A stretch of DNA of 64,000 nucleotides, taken from Marinobacterium_A aestuariivivens. GTDB lineage: Bacteria > Pseudomonadota > Gammaproteobacteria > Pseudomonadales > Balneatricaceae. A program made the position numbers and the translations under genes. Below, in pieces: positions 49,157-59,237 of the stretch. The stretch lies in NCBI RefSeq assembly GCF_042661465.1, contig NZ_JBHSWE010000001.1:4774001-4838000 (forward strand), read 5' to 3'. The notes beneath the pieces are model-generated. The model was given only the letters and a program-made list of their open reading frames with translations. It was not told the DNA's origin and did no database searches. Each line of letters starts with the position of its first letter. Positions within the stretch are counted from its first letter, which is position 1.

Positions 49157-50603
49157 TCAGGGGATCGGCTGGCCGACCGTCACCACCTTGAGGGTGTTGG
49201 TGCCGCCCTGGGCGTTGATGTAGTCGCCCTTGGTGATCACCACCTTGTCACCCTCGCTGACGACCTGGCGCTTGACCAGTTCGTCGATGGCGCGCTGGTT
49301 GATTTCGTTCGGCGGGATCTCCTCGCTGTAGAACGGGATCGTCTGGACGCCCCGGTAGAGCGCGACGCGGTGCTGGGTATCCGTACGGCGTGACAGCGCG
49401 AAGATCGGCAGTGGCGAGCGGATGCGCGACATCCACAGCGGGGTCTTGCCCGACTCGGTCATGCAGATGATCGCCTTGACGCCCTGCAGGTGGTTGGCCG
49501 CGTAAATGGCGCTCAGCGCGATGGTCTCGTCGATGTTCTCGAAGCTTTCGTGGATGCGGTGCTTCGAGCGATGGGTGATCGGGTGGCGTTCGGCGCCGAC
49601 GCAGACCCTTGCCATCGCCTCGACGGTCTCGATCGGGTAGTCCCCGGCGGCGGTTTCGGCCGACAGCATCACCGCGTCGGTATAGTCCATGACCGCGTTG
49701 GCGACATCGGAGACCTCGGCACGGGTCGGCATTGGGCTGTTGATCATCGACTCCATCATCTGGGTCGCGGTGATCACTACCTTGTTAAGGGTCCGGGCGC
49801 GGCCGATGATGTGCTTCTGCACCGCCACCAGCTCGGCGTCGCCGATTTCGACCGCGAGATCGCCCCGTGCCACCATCACGCCTTCGGAGGCGCGAATGAT
49901 GCCGTCGAGCACGCTGTCGTCGGCAACGGTTTCGGCACGCTCGATCTTGGCAATCAGGCCGGCGCTGGAGCCGGTGGCTTCGAGCAACTGGCGGGCCTCG
50001 TCCATGTCCGCGGCATCGCGCGGGAACGAAACCGCGACATAGTCGACACCGATTTCGGCCGCGACCTTGATGTCTTCGCGGTCCTTGTCGGTCAGGGCCT
50101 TGGCCGAAAGACCACCGCCGAGGCGGTTGATGCCCTTGTTGTTCGACAGCGGACCTGCGACCAGCACTTCGGTTTCGACACGCTGGTCGCGAACCGCCGT
50201 TACCTTAAGTTCCACGCGGCCATCGTCCAGCAGCAGGATGTCGCCGGGGCGGGCATCCTGAAACAGGGCCTCGTAGTCGAGGCCGACCTGGGTCTCGTCA
50301 CCGTCATCCTTGTCGAGGACGGCATCGAGGGCGAAGGCCGGCCTTTTTTCAGCAGCACCTTGTTGTCGCGAAAACGCGAGATGCGGATCTTGGGCCCTGG
50401 AGGTCGCCGAGGATGGCGACGAAGCGGCCATGTTTGCGACTGAGCTCCCGCACCAGATCGGCGCGCGCCCGGTGATCGGCGGCTTCACCGTGTGAAAAGT
50501 TGAGGCGCACGACGTCGGCGCCGGCGAGTATCAGCTGCTCGAGTTTTTCCGGGCTGCTGGTGGCCGGCCCCAGGGTGGCGACGATCTTGGTTCGGCGTAA
50601 CAT
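49157..50603 (-). CDS. pyk: pyruvate kinase (two frameshifts)
   Basis: About 482 residues after repair. It begins RRTKIVATLGPATSSPEKLE and continues LNFSHGEAADH, DLQGP then KIRISRF, the catalytic GLIAKIERAETV, GVMVARGDLAVEIG and TQMMESMI. It converts phosphoenolpyruvate and ADP to pyruvate and ATP. Breaks are near 50396 (at GGGCCCTGG) and 50350 (beside a run of A), each restored by one added base. It lies 12 bases after gap in a gap-pyk operon. Confidence 0.95.
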
Positions 50604-50615
50604 CAGTATTGCTCC

Positions 50616-51620
50616 TTAGGCCGGTGCGTTGATCAGGGCCAGGGTGTTGTCGAGCATGCGGTTGGAGAAGCCCCATTCGTTGTCATACCAGGCCATGACC
50701 TTGACCAGGCGGCCAGAGACCTTGGTCTGGGTTGCGTCGAAAGTGGACGACAGCACGCAGTGGTTGAAGTCGACCGAGACCAGCGGCAGTTCGTTGTAGC
50801 CCAGCACCGGCGAGCTTTCGGCGGCGGCCTTCAGCATCGCGTTGACTTCATCGACCGTGGTTTCCCGCTCGGCGATAAAGGAGAGGTCGACCAGCGAGAC
50901 ATTGATGGTCGGCACGCGAACGGCCATGCCGTCGAACTTGCCGGCCAGTTCCGGCAGCACGAGGCCCACCGCCGCGGCGGCGCCGGTCTTGGTCGGAATC
51001 ATCGACTGGGTCGCGGAACGGGCGCGGTAGAGGTCCGAATGATAGACATCGGACAGGTTCTGATCGTTGGTGTAGGCGTGAATGGTGGTCATCAGACCGC
51101 TTTCGATGCCGACTTCGCGCTGCAGGACCTGGGCGACCGGTGCCAGGCAGTTGGTGGTGCAGGAGGCGTTGGAAATGATCTGGTCACTCTGGCGCAGGCT
51201 GCTATCGTTAACGCCATAGACGACGGTGGCATCGACGTCCTTGCCCGGCGCCGAAATGATCACCTTGCGGGCGCCGGCCTGCAGGTGGGCGGCGGCCTTG
51301 TCGCGGCTGGTGAAGAGGCCGGTGCACTCGTAGACGACATCGATATTGAGACTGCCCCAGGGCAGCTCGGCCGGGTTGCGCAGCGAGCTGATATGGATGC
51401 GGTCGCCGTCGACGGTGATGGATTCGTTGTCGTGGCTCACTTCGCCCGGGAAGCGGCCGTGAACACTGTCATACTGGAACAGGTGGGCATTGATGGCGGC
51501 GTCGCCGAGGTCGTTGATGGCGACAACCTGAATGCGGTCGCGGTAGCCGTTTTCGTAAAGGGCCCGCAGCACATTGCGGCCGATGCGGCCAAAACCATTG
51601 ATAGCGACTCGAATTGTCAT
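50616..51620 (-). CDS. gap: glyceraldehyde-3-phosphate dehydrogenase
   Basis: Intact, 334 residues. It begins IRVAINGFGRIGRNVLRALY, has Asp in VVAINDLGD (NAD preference) and the catalytic Cys in SNASCTTNCLAP near residue 153. It oxidises glyceraldehyde-3-phosphate in glycolysis and the Entner-Doudoroff path. It is divergent from edd across a 167-base AT-rich spacer with HexR-like sites, as in Pseudomonas-type ED gene sets. Confidence 0.97.
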   Translation of the reverse strand: MTIRVAINGFGRIGRNVLRALYENGYRDRIQVVAINDLGDAAINAHLFQYDSVHGRFPGEVSHDNESITVDGDRIHISSLRNPAELPWGSLNIDVVYECTGLFTSRDKAAAHLQAGARKVIISAPGKDVDATVVYGVNDSSLRQSDQIISNASCTTNCLAPVAQVLQREVGIESGLMTTIHAYTNDQNLSDVYHSDLYRARSATQSMIPTKTGAAAAVGLVLPELAGKFDGMAVRVPTINVSLVDLSFIAERETTVDEVNAMLKAAAESSPVLGYNELPLVSVDFNHCVLSSTFDATQTKVSGRLVKVMAWYDNEWGFSNRMLDNTLALINAPA

Positions 51621-51656
51621 GCTGCACCTCTGTCGTATTGTCGTGGATGTGAATTA

Positions 51657-51725
51657 TTTTTTGTAAAACTTACGTGAAAAATGTAAAAAAGGCAAACATT
51701 CTTTTTGTAAATTGGTAAACTTACC
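51657..51725. promoter_or_regulatory. HexR-like operators between gap and edd
   Basis: TTTTTTGTAAAACTTACGTG at 51657 matches 18 of 21 positions of the site before pgi (60956-60976). A second site, TTTTTGTAAATTGG and the palindrome GGTAAACTTACC, lies at 51702-51725. HexR sites in other gammaproteobacteria are TGTAAnnnnnTTACA-like and control edd, gap and zwf. No hexR gene is in the window. Confidence 0.6.
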
Positions 51726-51787
51726 GAAAATATCAGGACCCTTCAGAAAGTCCGTCGGCCAACAGCAAACAACAAGCAGGAGTTGCC

Positions 51788-53614
51788 ATGCATTCCACCG
51801 TCCAGCAAGTCACCCAGCGAATCATCGAGCGCAGCCGCAACAGTCGTGACGCCTATCTTCAGCGCATGAAGGCGGCGGAAGAAAAGGGTGTGCACCGTGG
51901 CCGGCTGTCCTGCGGCAATCTGGCCCACGGCTTTGCCGCCTGTGGTCAGGACGACAAGCAGGCATTGAAACTGACCAATGCGGTGAACGTCGGCATGGTC
52001 ACCGCCTATAACGACATGCTCTCGGCGCATCAGCCCTACGAGGACTACCCGCAGCAGGTCAGGGCGGCGGTACGCGAACTCGGCTCGGTGGCCCAGGTCG
52101 CAGGCGGTGTGCCGGCGATGTGCGACGGCGTGACCCAGGGGCAGCCGGGCATGGAGCTGAGCCTGTTCAGCCGCGATGTCATCGCGATGTCGACGGCGGT
52201 GGCGCTGTCCCACAACATGTTCGATGCGGCTCTTTACCTCGGTGTCTGCGACAAGATCGTGCCGGGCCTGCTGATGGGGGCGTTGAGTTTCGGTCATCTG
52301 CCGACGGTCTTCGTGCCGGCGGGCCCCATGCCCAGCGGTCTGCCGAACAAGGAGAAGGCGCGCATCCGTCAGCTGTACGCCGAAGGCAAGGTCGGTCGCG
52401 ATGCATTGCTTGAATGCGAGTCCAGCTCCTATCACAGCGCCGGCACCTGCACCTTCTACGGAACCGCCAATACCAACCAGCTGGTGGTCGAGATCATGGG
52501 GCTCCATCTGCCCGGCAGCTCCTTCGTCAACCCGGGTACCGAGCTGCGCGAAGCGCTGACCCGCGAAGCCGCACAACGCGCGGTACGCCTGACCGCTCAG
52601 AACGGCCGCTTCACCCCGCTGTACGAAGTGATTGACGAAAAGACTGTCGTCAACGGTCTGGTGGCGCTGCTGGCCACCGGCGGTTCGACCAATCACACCA
52701 TGCATCTGGTCGCCATGGCCCGTGCGGCGGGCATCATCATCAACTGGGACGACTTTTCCGACCTCTCGGCCGCGGTGCCGCTGCTGGCGCGCATCTACCC
52801 CAACGGCGAGGCCGACATCAACCATTTCCAGGCCGCCGGCGGAACCTCCTTCCTGGTGCGCGAGCTGCTGGCTGCAGGCCTGCTGCACCCGAATGTGGTC
52901 ACGGTGATGGGCGAAGGGCTCGAGCATTACCTGCAGGAGCCCTTCCTCGAGGGCGGCGAGCTGGTCTGGCGCGAGGGGCCGACGACCTCCCTCGATGACG
53001 GGGTGTTGCGGACCGTTTCCGAGCCCTTCAGCCGGGACGGTGGCCTCAAGGTACTCGACGGCAACCTGGGCCGGGGCGTTATCAAGATCTCGGCGGTGGC
53101 GCCGGAGCACCAGGTCGTCGAAGCGGAGGCGATCGTGTTCGACGATCAGGACCAGCTGGCCGAGGCCTTCAAGCGCGGCGAGCTGGAGCGCGACTTCGTC
53201 GCCGTGGTGCGCTTCCAGGGGCCCGGTGCCATCGGCATGCCGGAACTGCACAAGCTGACGCCCTACCTCGGCACGCTGCAGGACCGCGGTTTCAAGGTGG
53301 CGCTGGTGACCGACGGGCGCATGTCGGGCGCGTCCGGCAAAGTGCCGGCGGCGATTCATGTCTGGCCCGAAGCAAGCAAGGGGCCGCTGGCACGGGTGCA
53401 GAGCGGCGACATGATCCGGGTGGATGCCCGGGCCGGGGTGCTCGAGCTCAAGGTCGAGGCTGCAGAATTCGCCGCCCGCAGCGACGCCGATGCCGGCGAG
53501 GTGCTGCGCCACCAGAGCGGCATGGGGCGCGAGCTGTTCGCGCCGCTGCGTGGCCAGGTCAACTGCGCCGAAGAGGGAGCCAGCATCTTCTTCGCGACGG
53601 AGGCCGGTGCATGA
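51788..53614 (+). CDS. edd: phosphogluconate dehydratase
   Basis: Intact, 608 residues, the usual length of Edd. Motifs include LSCGNLAHGFAACGQDDKQA, PAMCDGVTQGQPGMELSLFS and LATGGSTNHTMHLVAMARAA, and its Cys ligands hold a 4Fe-4S cluster. It dehydrates 6-phosphogluconate to 2-keto-3-deoxy-6-phosphogluconate. AGGAG precedes the ATG; it overlaps glk by four bases. eda is not in the window. Confidence 0.97.
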   Translation: MHSTVQQVTQRIIERSRNSRDAYLQRMKAAEEKGVHRGRLSCGNLAHGFAACGQDDKQALKLTNAVNVGMVTAYNDMLSAHQPYEDYPQQVRAAVRELGSVAQVAGGVPAMCDGVTQGQPGMELSLFSRDVIAMSTAVALSHNMFDAALYLGVCDKIVPGLLMGALSFGHLPTVFVPAGPMPSGLPNKEKARIRQLYAEGKVGRDALLECESSSYHSAGTCTFYGTANTNQLVVEIMGLHLPGSSFVNPGTELREALTREAAQRAVRLTAQNGRFTPLYEVIDEKTVVNGLVALLATGGSTNHTMHLVAMARAAGIIINWDDFSDLSAAVPLLARIYPNGEADINHFQAAGGTSFLVRELLAAGLLHPNVVTVMGEGLEHYLQEPFLEGGELVWREGPTTSLDDGVLRTVSEPFSRDGGLKVLDGNLGRGVIKISAVAPEHQVVEAEAIVFDDQDQLAEAFKRGELERDFVAVVRFQGPGAIGMPELHKLTPYLGTLQDRGFKVALVTDGRMSGASGKVPAAIHVWPEASKGPLARVQSGDMIRVDARAGVLELKVEAAEFAARSDADAGEVLRHQSGMGRELFAPLRGQVNCAEEGASIFFATEAGA

Positions 53615-54585
53615 GCGAATACGCCCTGGTCGGCGATATCGGGGGAACCAATGCCCGTCTTGCGCTGGTAAGGCCCGGTAGCGTCGAGCTCGAGTCTATC
53701 CGCACCCTGGCCTGCGCCGACTACGCCAATCTCGATGAGGCCTGCCTGGCCTATCTGGCGGAGGTCGGGGTGGCGGCGGTCGATCGCGCCTGCCTGGCCT
53801 TTGCCTGTCCGGTGCAGGGCGAGCAGATCCGCATGACCAACAACCACTGGGCCTTCTCCCGCACGGAGATGCAGCAGCGCCTCGGCCTCGAGCAGTTCCG
53901 GCTGCTCAACGACTTCACGGCCATGGCCCTGGGAATGCTGCATGTCCGTGACGATGAACTGGTCGCGGTCGGCGGCGGCGAAAGCCTGGCAGGCAGTCCT
54001 CGACTGGTGATCGGCCCCGGCACCGGCCTCGGGGTCTCGGCACTGGTGCCGGCCGGCAGCGACTGGGTACCGCTGTCGACCGAAGGCGGGCATGTCAGCT
54101 TCGCGCCGACCGACGAGGTCGAGGTCGCGGTCTGGCGCCAGCTGCGGGAGCAGTTTGGCCGGGTATCGGTCGAGCGGATTCTCTGCGGCCAGGGGCTGGT
54201 CAACCTGTACCGGGCGCTGGCCGGCTACAGGGCATTGCCGGCCCAGTTCAGCGAGCCGGCCGAGATCACCACGGCAGGCCTCGCCGGCGATGCGCTGGCA
54301 CGGGAGACACTGTCGCGCTTCTGCCGCATTCTCGGCGAGCAGGCGGGCGATGCGGTGCTGACGATCGGTGCCCGCGGCGGCGTTTACCTGTGCGGCGGCA
54401 TCCTGCCGCGCATCCGCGACTTCTTCCTCGCCAGCGCTTTTCGTGAGGGTTTCGAGGCGAAAGGGCGTTTTGTCGACTATCTTCGCAGTGTACCGGTATG
54501 GCTCTGCACCGCGGACTATCCCGGTCTGCTGGGGGCGGCCGCCGGTCTGGACAACCCTCTGGCCGGGAGCCATAAGCGATCATGA
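53611..54585 (+). CDS. glk: glucokinase
   Basis: Intact, 324 residues. GDIGGTNARLALV is the phosphate-binding loop, LNDFTAMALGM carries the catalytic Asp, and GPGTGLGVSAL with EGGHVSFAPTDE completes the Glk signature. It phosphorylates glucose freed by the alpha-glucosidase. It overlaps edd and the mutarotase gene by four bases each. Confidence 0.97.
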   Translation: MSEYALVGDIGGTNARLALVRPGSVELESIRTLACADYANLDEACLAYLAEVGVAAVDRACLAFACPVQGEQIRMTNNHWAFSRTEMQQRLGLEQFRLLNDFTAMALGMLHVRDDELVAVGGGESLAGSPRLVIGPGTGLGVSALVPAGSDWVPLSTEGGHVSFAPTDEVEVAVWRQLREQFGRVSVERILCGQGLVNLYRALAGYRALPAQFSEPAEITTAGLAGDALARETLSRFCRILGEQAGDAVLTIGARGGVYLCGGILPRIRDFFLASAFREGFEAKGRFVDYLRSVPVWLCTADYPGLLGAAAGLDNPLAGSHKRS

Positions 54586-55450
54586 GACAGGCGCTGGAAG
54601 CATTGCTCGAGACCCTGGCGGACGGCCTCCACGAGCAGGAGGTCGGCGGTTTTGCGCTGCTGCTGGTCAAGGCTCCCTGGGGGAGCTGGCGCTGTCTGCC
54701 CAGGGTGCCCAGGTACTGCATTACCGGCCGGCCGGCGAACGCCCGTTGCTCTGGCTCAGCGACGCCGTGAAGGCGCCGCCGTCGGCGATCCGAGGTGGCG
54801 TGCCGCTGTGCTGGCCCTGGTTCGGCCCGCATCCGGGAGATAAGGCGCAGCCGGCCCATGGCGTCGCCCGCACCGGGCTATGGCAGTGGCGGGTGCTGAA
54901 CTTTGCGGCAGATGCGCTGGCGTTGCGCCTGGAGCCGTTGCAGCCGCTCTGGCCCGGCCTGGCACCGGTGCTGAGCGTTCAGGTACGCAACCGGCAACTG
55001 GCGCTGCGTCTCGAGACCCTCAATAGCGGCAGCGAGCACGTCTCGCTGGGCCAGGCGCTGCACTCTTATCTTGCGGTGGGCGATGTCGCCCGCTGCGAGC
55101 TGGTCGGGCTCGATGGCTGCGATTATCTGGACAAGCTGCAAAACGGCAGACGGATGCAGCAGAATGGTGCGCCCTGCCTGACGGCGGCACTGGATCGGGT
55201 CTATTGTCATCAGGGGGTCACGGAACTGGTCGATCCTGTCTGGCAGCGCCGGCTCAGGGTGACGAAGGAGGGCAGCGGCTCGACCGTGGTCTGGAATCCC
55301 GGCGACGGTGCCGGTGCCCTGGCCGATGTCGGTCAGGCGCAGCGGAGTCAGTTTGTCTGCGTAGAGGCGGCGAACACCGGGCTCGATCCGGTCACACTGG
55401 CGCCGGGCGAGCGACACTGCCTCGCGACAAATCTATCGATACTGGACTGA
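54582..55450 (+). CDS. D-hexose-6-phosphate mutarotase (YeaD-like) (one frameshift)
   Basis: About 289 residues after repair. After MRQALEALLETLADGLHEQE the frame breaks near 54676 at GCTCCCTGGG, one C missing, and continues GELALSAQGAQVLHY. IRGGVPLCWPWFGPHP, AHGVAR and LHSYLAVGDV are typical of the aldose-1-epimerase-like YeaD family. It interconverts anomers of hexose 6-phosphates, fitting its place after glk. The aldo-keto reductase gene begins three bases after its stop. Confidence 0.88.
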
Positions 55451-55453
55451 ATT

Positions 55454-56329
55454 ATGGTGGAGCAAAACAGGGTAGTGGACACGCCGCTGGTGCTGGGCAT
55501 GATGCGGCTTGCTGAGCAGAAGTCGCTGCAGCAGCCCGGACCGCTTGCGGACTGGATCGAGCGGCGCCTCGATCAGGGGCTGAACTGGTTCGACCATGCC
55601 GATATCTACGGCGACGGCCGTTGCGAAACCCTGTTCGGCGCAGCCCTCGCGGCCCGCCCCGAACTCAAATCCCGGGTGCGGCTGATCGGCAAGGCCGATA
55701 TCGTCAAGGCCGGAGGGCAGGCGCCGAAACAGGTCACGCACTACGATACGTCTGCCGAGCACCTGACGGCGGCCGTCGATGGCAGCCTCGAACGGCTCGG
55801 CGTCGAGCAGCTGGACCTGTTCCTGGTTCATCGCCCCGATCCGCTGATGGACCCGGAGGCGACCGCGCGTACGCTTGAGCGCCTGATCCAGAGCGGAAAG
55901 GTGGGGCAGGTCGGCGTTTCGAATTTCCTGCCCGAGCAGTGGCGCCTGCTGCAGCAGGCGCTGGGGACGCGGCTGTGCTGCAATCAGCTGGAGCTGTCGT
56001 TGCGTGCCAGCGGCCTGCTTTTCAACGGTACGGCCGAGGCGTTGCAGCGCGACGGCCTGCAGTTGCTGGCCTGGTCGCCTCTGGCCGGTGGCCGTGTCGA
56101 GGAGGAGTGGCTGGGCGAGCGGCTGGCGGAGATGGCCGCCCAGGCGGGTTGCGGTACCACCGGACTGGCCCTGGCCTGGCTACGGCGGCTTCCCGGCCAG
56201 CCTGTACCGGTGATGGGCAGCCTGAACGACGCGCGTATCGCCGATGCGCTGGCCGGCTGCGAACTGGAACTGTCCCGCCCCGACTGGTTCGCCCTGCTGG
56301 AGGCCGCCCGCGGTCAGCGCGTCCCCTGA
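55454..56329 (+). CDS. aldo/keto reductase (YdhF-like)
   Basis: Intact, 291 residues, with the TIM-barrel AKR pattern: catalytic Tyr in WFDHADIYGDGRCETLFGAA, Lys in LIGKADIVK, and LDLFLVHRPDPLMDPE. It reduces aldehydes or ketones with NADPH; the physiological substrate is unknown. It ends the edd-glk-mutarotase transcript. Confidence 0.9.
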   Translation: MVEQNRVVDTPLVLGMMRLAEQKSLQQPGPLADWIERRLDQGLNWFDHADIYGDGRCETLFGAALAARPELKSRVRLIGKADIVKAGGQAPKQVTHYDTSAEHLTAAVDGSLERLGVEQLDLFLVHRPDPLMDPEATARTLERLIQSGKVGQVGVSNFLPEQWRLLQQALGTRLCCNQLELSLRASGLLFNGTAEALQRDGLQLLAWSPLAGGRVEEEWLGERLAEMAAQAGCGTTGLALAWLRRLPGQPVPVMGSLNDARIADALAGCELELSRPDWFALLEAARGQRVP

Positions 56330-56483
56330 GGCTGCCTCGCACAGGTTGGGTTTCGGCCCTGCGGGCCTCTACCCAGCCTGCCAAGATAAAATGTACACAA
56401 TCCAGTTGTTTATTGGTTTAATGTTCTGTCGCAAGGCGCGTCGCCCTGTATACAAAGAACAATAACCGATTCGAGGATTGTCT

Positions 56484-58405
56484 GTGCTGAGTTCCATTCG
56501 CTTGCGGCTGATCGCCCTGATCAGTCTCCTGCTGCTGGTGGCGATGGGTACCACCACCTGGCTGAATGTCCATCTTGAAAATGCCTTGATCACCGAGCGC
56601 CTGACCGGGCAGGAGCTGCCGGCCCGGCTGCAGGCGATACGCAACGATGTGCTCGCCGATATCCGGCCGGTTATCGCCCGTTCGCGTCAGTTGGCGGCGA
56701 ACCCCTTCATGATCGAATGGCTCGAGGCCGGCGAACCGGACGATGGTCGCAAGGCATTGGTGATGCGCCATCTGGCGAAACTGGCCGAGGACACCGGTGC
56801 CGATACCGTTTTCCTGCGTACCGCCGGCCGCCACAGCGCCTTCGATCAGGCCGGACAGCAGGCTTCCTTTGACCGCCGGGATGCCGGATATCAGTGGTTC
56901 TTTCGCATGCTCGACGGCAACGACGATGAGGAGCTGGTGTTCGATGTCGATCTGACCGGCCAGGCACGCTTTTTCGTCGATATCGCCGTGCGTAACGATC
57001 AGGGGAGTATCTCGGTGTGGCCGGGATCGGCATCAATGCGAGCGCGCTCGCCGAGCGCATCCGCAGCTACCGGCTGGAGCAGACGGGATTCGTCTATCTC
57101 GTCGACGCCGGGGGTGTTATCCAGGTGCATCCAAAGCTGGCGCCGGGCAAGCAACAGCTGGCCGGCTATTTAACCGGCCTGGCTGCCGAAAGCGACCGGG
57201 CCGGGCAGGTGGCGACCGGCCGTATCGAGCAGGACGGAGAGGCCTGGCTGGTGGCCGCGGTCAAGGTGCCGGAGGTGAACTGGCTGCTGGTCGCCGAAGT
57301 GCCGGAGCGCGAGGCCCTGGCCGCGGTGCGCGAGAGCACGCTAATCTCGCTGTCGATCGCCGTGGCGGCGCTGCTGGCGGCGATCGGGCTGACGGTGCTG
57401 GTGGCCCGCTCTATCGCCCGGCCGGTGGCGGCGGTGGCCGCCCAGCTGGAGGCGGTCGCTGCCGGAGGCGGCGATCTCTCGGTGCGGATTCCGGCGCAGG
57501 GGCGCGACGAACTGGCGCGTCTGGCGCAGGGATTCAATCGCTTCGTCTCCCAGCTTCAGGTGATGGTGGCGGAGATCGCGACGACCAGCAACGAACAGAC
57601 GTGCACCGCCGACCGCCTGAGACATACATCCGAGCAGGGGTCTCAGGCTTCGGCCGGGGTGCGAGACGAAACCACCCAGGTGGCCGCGGCCGTCACCGAA
57701 ATGGGCGCGACGGTGCAGGAGATCGCCGCCAATGCCGCCAATGCGGCATCGGCGGCTCAGGGCGCGTCGGAGCGGGCCGGGCTGGGGCGCCGCGAGGTTG
57801 AAAGCAATATCAGGGCCATTGGTCAGCTTTCCGGGCAGATGGAGACGGCGGCCCGGGTGATCGAGTCGGTTGCCGACCATTCACAGCGGATCGGTACCAT
57901 CCTCGATGTCATCGGTGGTATTTCCGAACAGACCAATCTGCTGGCGCTGAATGCCGCCATCGAAGCCGCACGGGCCGGCGATGCCGGGCGCGGTTTTGCC
58001 GTGGTCGCCGACGAAGTTCGCAGCCTGGCGCAGCGTACTGCCCAGAGCACCGAGGAGATCCGGCAGATGATCCTACGGCTGCAGGAGGAGAGTCACAGCG
58101 CGGTCGCCGCCATGGGAAGGGGGCGCGAGCTGGGCAGCGAGTCCGTTGCCGCCGTCGAGCGTCTCGGCGAGGTGTTCGGCGAGATCGCCCTCAAGGTGGT
58201 GGAAATTTCCGACATGAATGTCCAGGTCGCAACCGCGACCGAGGAACAGGCTGCCGTGGTCGCCGACCTGAACCGCAATGTCGAAAGCATCGATATGGCC
58301 TCGCGCGATTCGTCCGATGCGGCCAGGGATTGCGCCGAGGCGGCCGCCCGGCTGCACCGGCTTACCGCCACCCTCGACACCCTGGTGGGACGCTTTCGCT
58401 ATTGA
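56484..58405 (+). CDS. methyl-accepting chemotaxis protein (one frameshift)
   Basis: About 640 residues after repair. It has a membrane helix near the start (LIALISLLLLVAMG), a Cache-type periplasmic sensor (FVYLVDAGGVIQVHP, NWLLVAEVP), a second helix, HAMP (ARSIARPVAAVAAQLEAVA) and a signalling domain with GGISEQTNLLALNAAIEAAR and GRGFAVVADEVRSLAQRTAQ. It reports an outside ligand to CheA. The break near 57018 is between SISV and AGIGINASA. GTG at 56484 has GAGGA upstream; TTG at 56478 is possible. Confidence 0.92.
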
Positions 58406-58427
58406 GACCACAACCGAAAAAGCATTT

Positions 58428-58609
58428 GTAGGATGGGTGAAGCCGCAATGGCACCGTACTGGCAGCACAGGACATGGTTGTCGCGGCGCAACCCATCAAT
58501 GAATCTTAGCCCGGCAGTGCTGAATCCGCACCCCAAGATGGGTTGCACGATGCCCCGACTGCTTCAGAATCGGATATGCCGAGGCCAGGCGTCGTTCCAC
58601 CCATCCTAC
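58428..58609. repeat. dispersed element A, copy 2
   Basis: 182 bases bounded by GTAGGATGGGTG and CACCCATCCTAC. Its reverse complement matches the element at 30423-30610, sharing GGAACGACGC, ATATCCGAT, AACCCATCTTG, TTGATGGGTTGCGCCGC and CCATTGCGGC blocks. It directly follows the chemoreceptor gene. Confidence 0.85.
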
Positions 58610-58644
58610 TAGGCTAAAGCCGCTCCACGACAAATCCGGGCACC

Positions 58645-58730
58645 CGTAGGCGCCTCGCACCCAAAGGGCACTTCCCCGAGGCGAACACCTTTGGCAACGC
58701 GGTTATTCGCACCGGGGCGGCGCTCCTACG
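58645..58730. repeat. dispersed element B, copy 2
   Basis: 86 bases, CGTAGGCGCCTCGCACCCAA to GGCGCTCCTACG, homologous to 42268-42353 and in the same orientation, sharing CGCACCCAAAGGGCACTTCC exactly. Like that copy it follows a GGCTAAAGCC stretch. Confidence 0.82.
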
Positions 58731-58751
58731 GGCGGGGCGGTGCCCGCCGAT

Positions 58752-59213
58752 TCAGGCTTGGGTGCGCTCGGCAATATAGCGGTCGTAATCCGGAACCCGG
58801 TACTCGTGCGGCGTGCTCATCAGCGGCGAGCTGATGAGGAAGTCCGCCGAGCTGCGGTTGCAGGCGACCGGCACATTCCAGACCGCCGCGATGCGCAGCA
58901 GCGCCTTGACGTCGGGATCGTGGGGCATCGGCTCGAACGGATCCCAGAAGAAGATCACCATGTCGATGCGCTGATCGACCAGCATGGCGCCGATCTGCTG
59001 ATCACCGCCCAATGGGCCGCTGATCAGCTTGTCGATGCCGACCTGCAGCTCCTGCTCCAGCAGGTGGCCGGTGGTGCCGGTGGCGAACAGCTGATGCCGG
59101 CTCAGCAGCGCGAGATTATGCCGGGCCCAGTCGACCAGTTCCCCTTTCATGTTGTCGTGAGCGATCAGCGCGATGCGTTTGCGCTCCGGCATGGTCAGTT
59201 TCTTGTGCTGCAT
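58752..59213 (-). CDS. mgsA: methylglyoxal synthase
   Basis: Intact, 153 residues. RIALIAHDNMKGELVDWA, FATGTTGHLL, ISGPLGGDQQIGA with a catalytic Asp and IFFWDPFEPMPHDPD are the full MgsA signature. It turns dihydroxyacetone phosphate into methylglyoxal, a bypass when phosphate runs low or sugar phosphates pile up. It lies 24 bases after pgi and probably shares its transcript. Confidence 0.97.
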   Translation of the reverse strand: MQHKKLTMPERKRIALIAHDNMKGELVDWARHNLALLSRHQLFATGTTGHLLEQELQVGIDKLISGPLGGDQQIGAMLVDQRIDMVIFFWDPFEPMPHDPDVKALLRIAAVWNVPVACNRSSADFLISSPLMSTPHEYRVPDYDRYIAERTQA

Positions 59214-59237
59214 GGCTCCTCCCCGGGGCGGTCCGGC

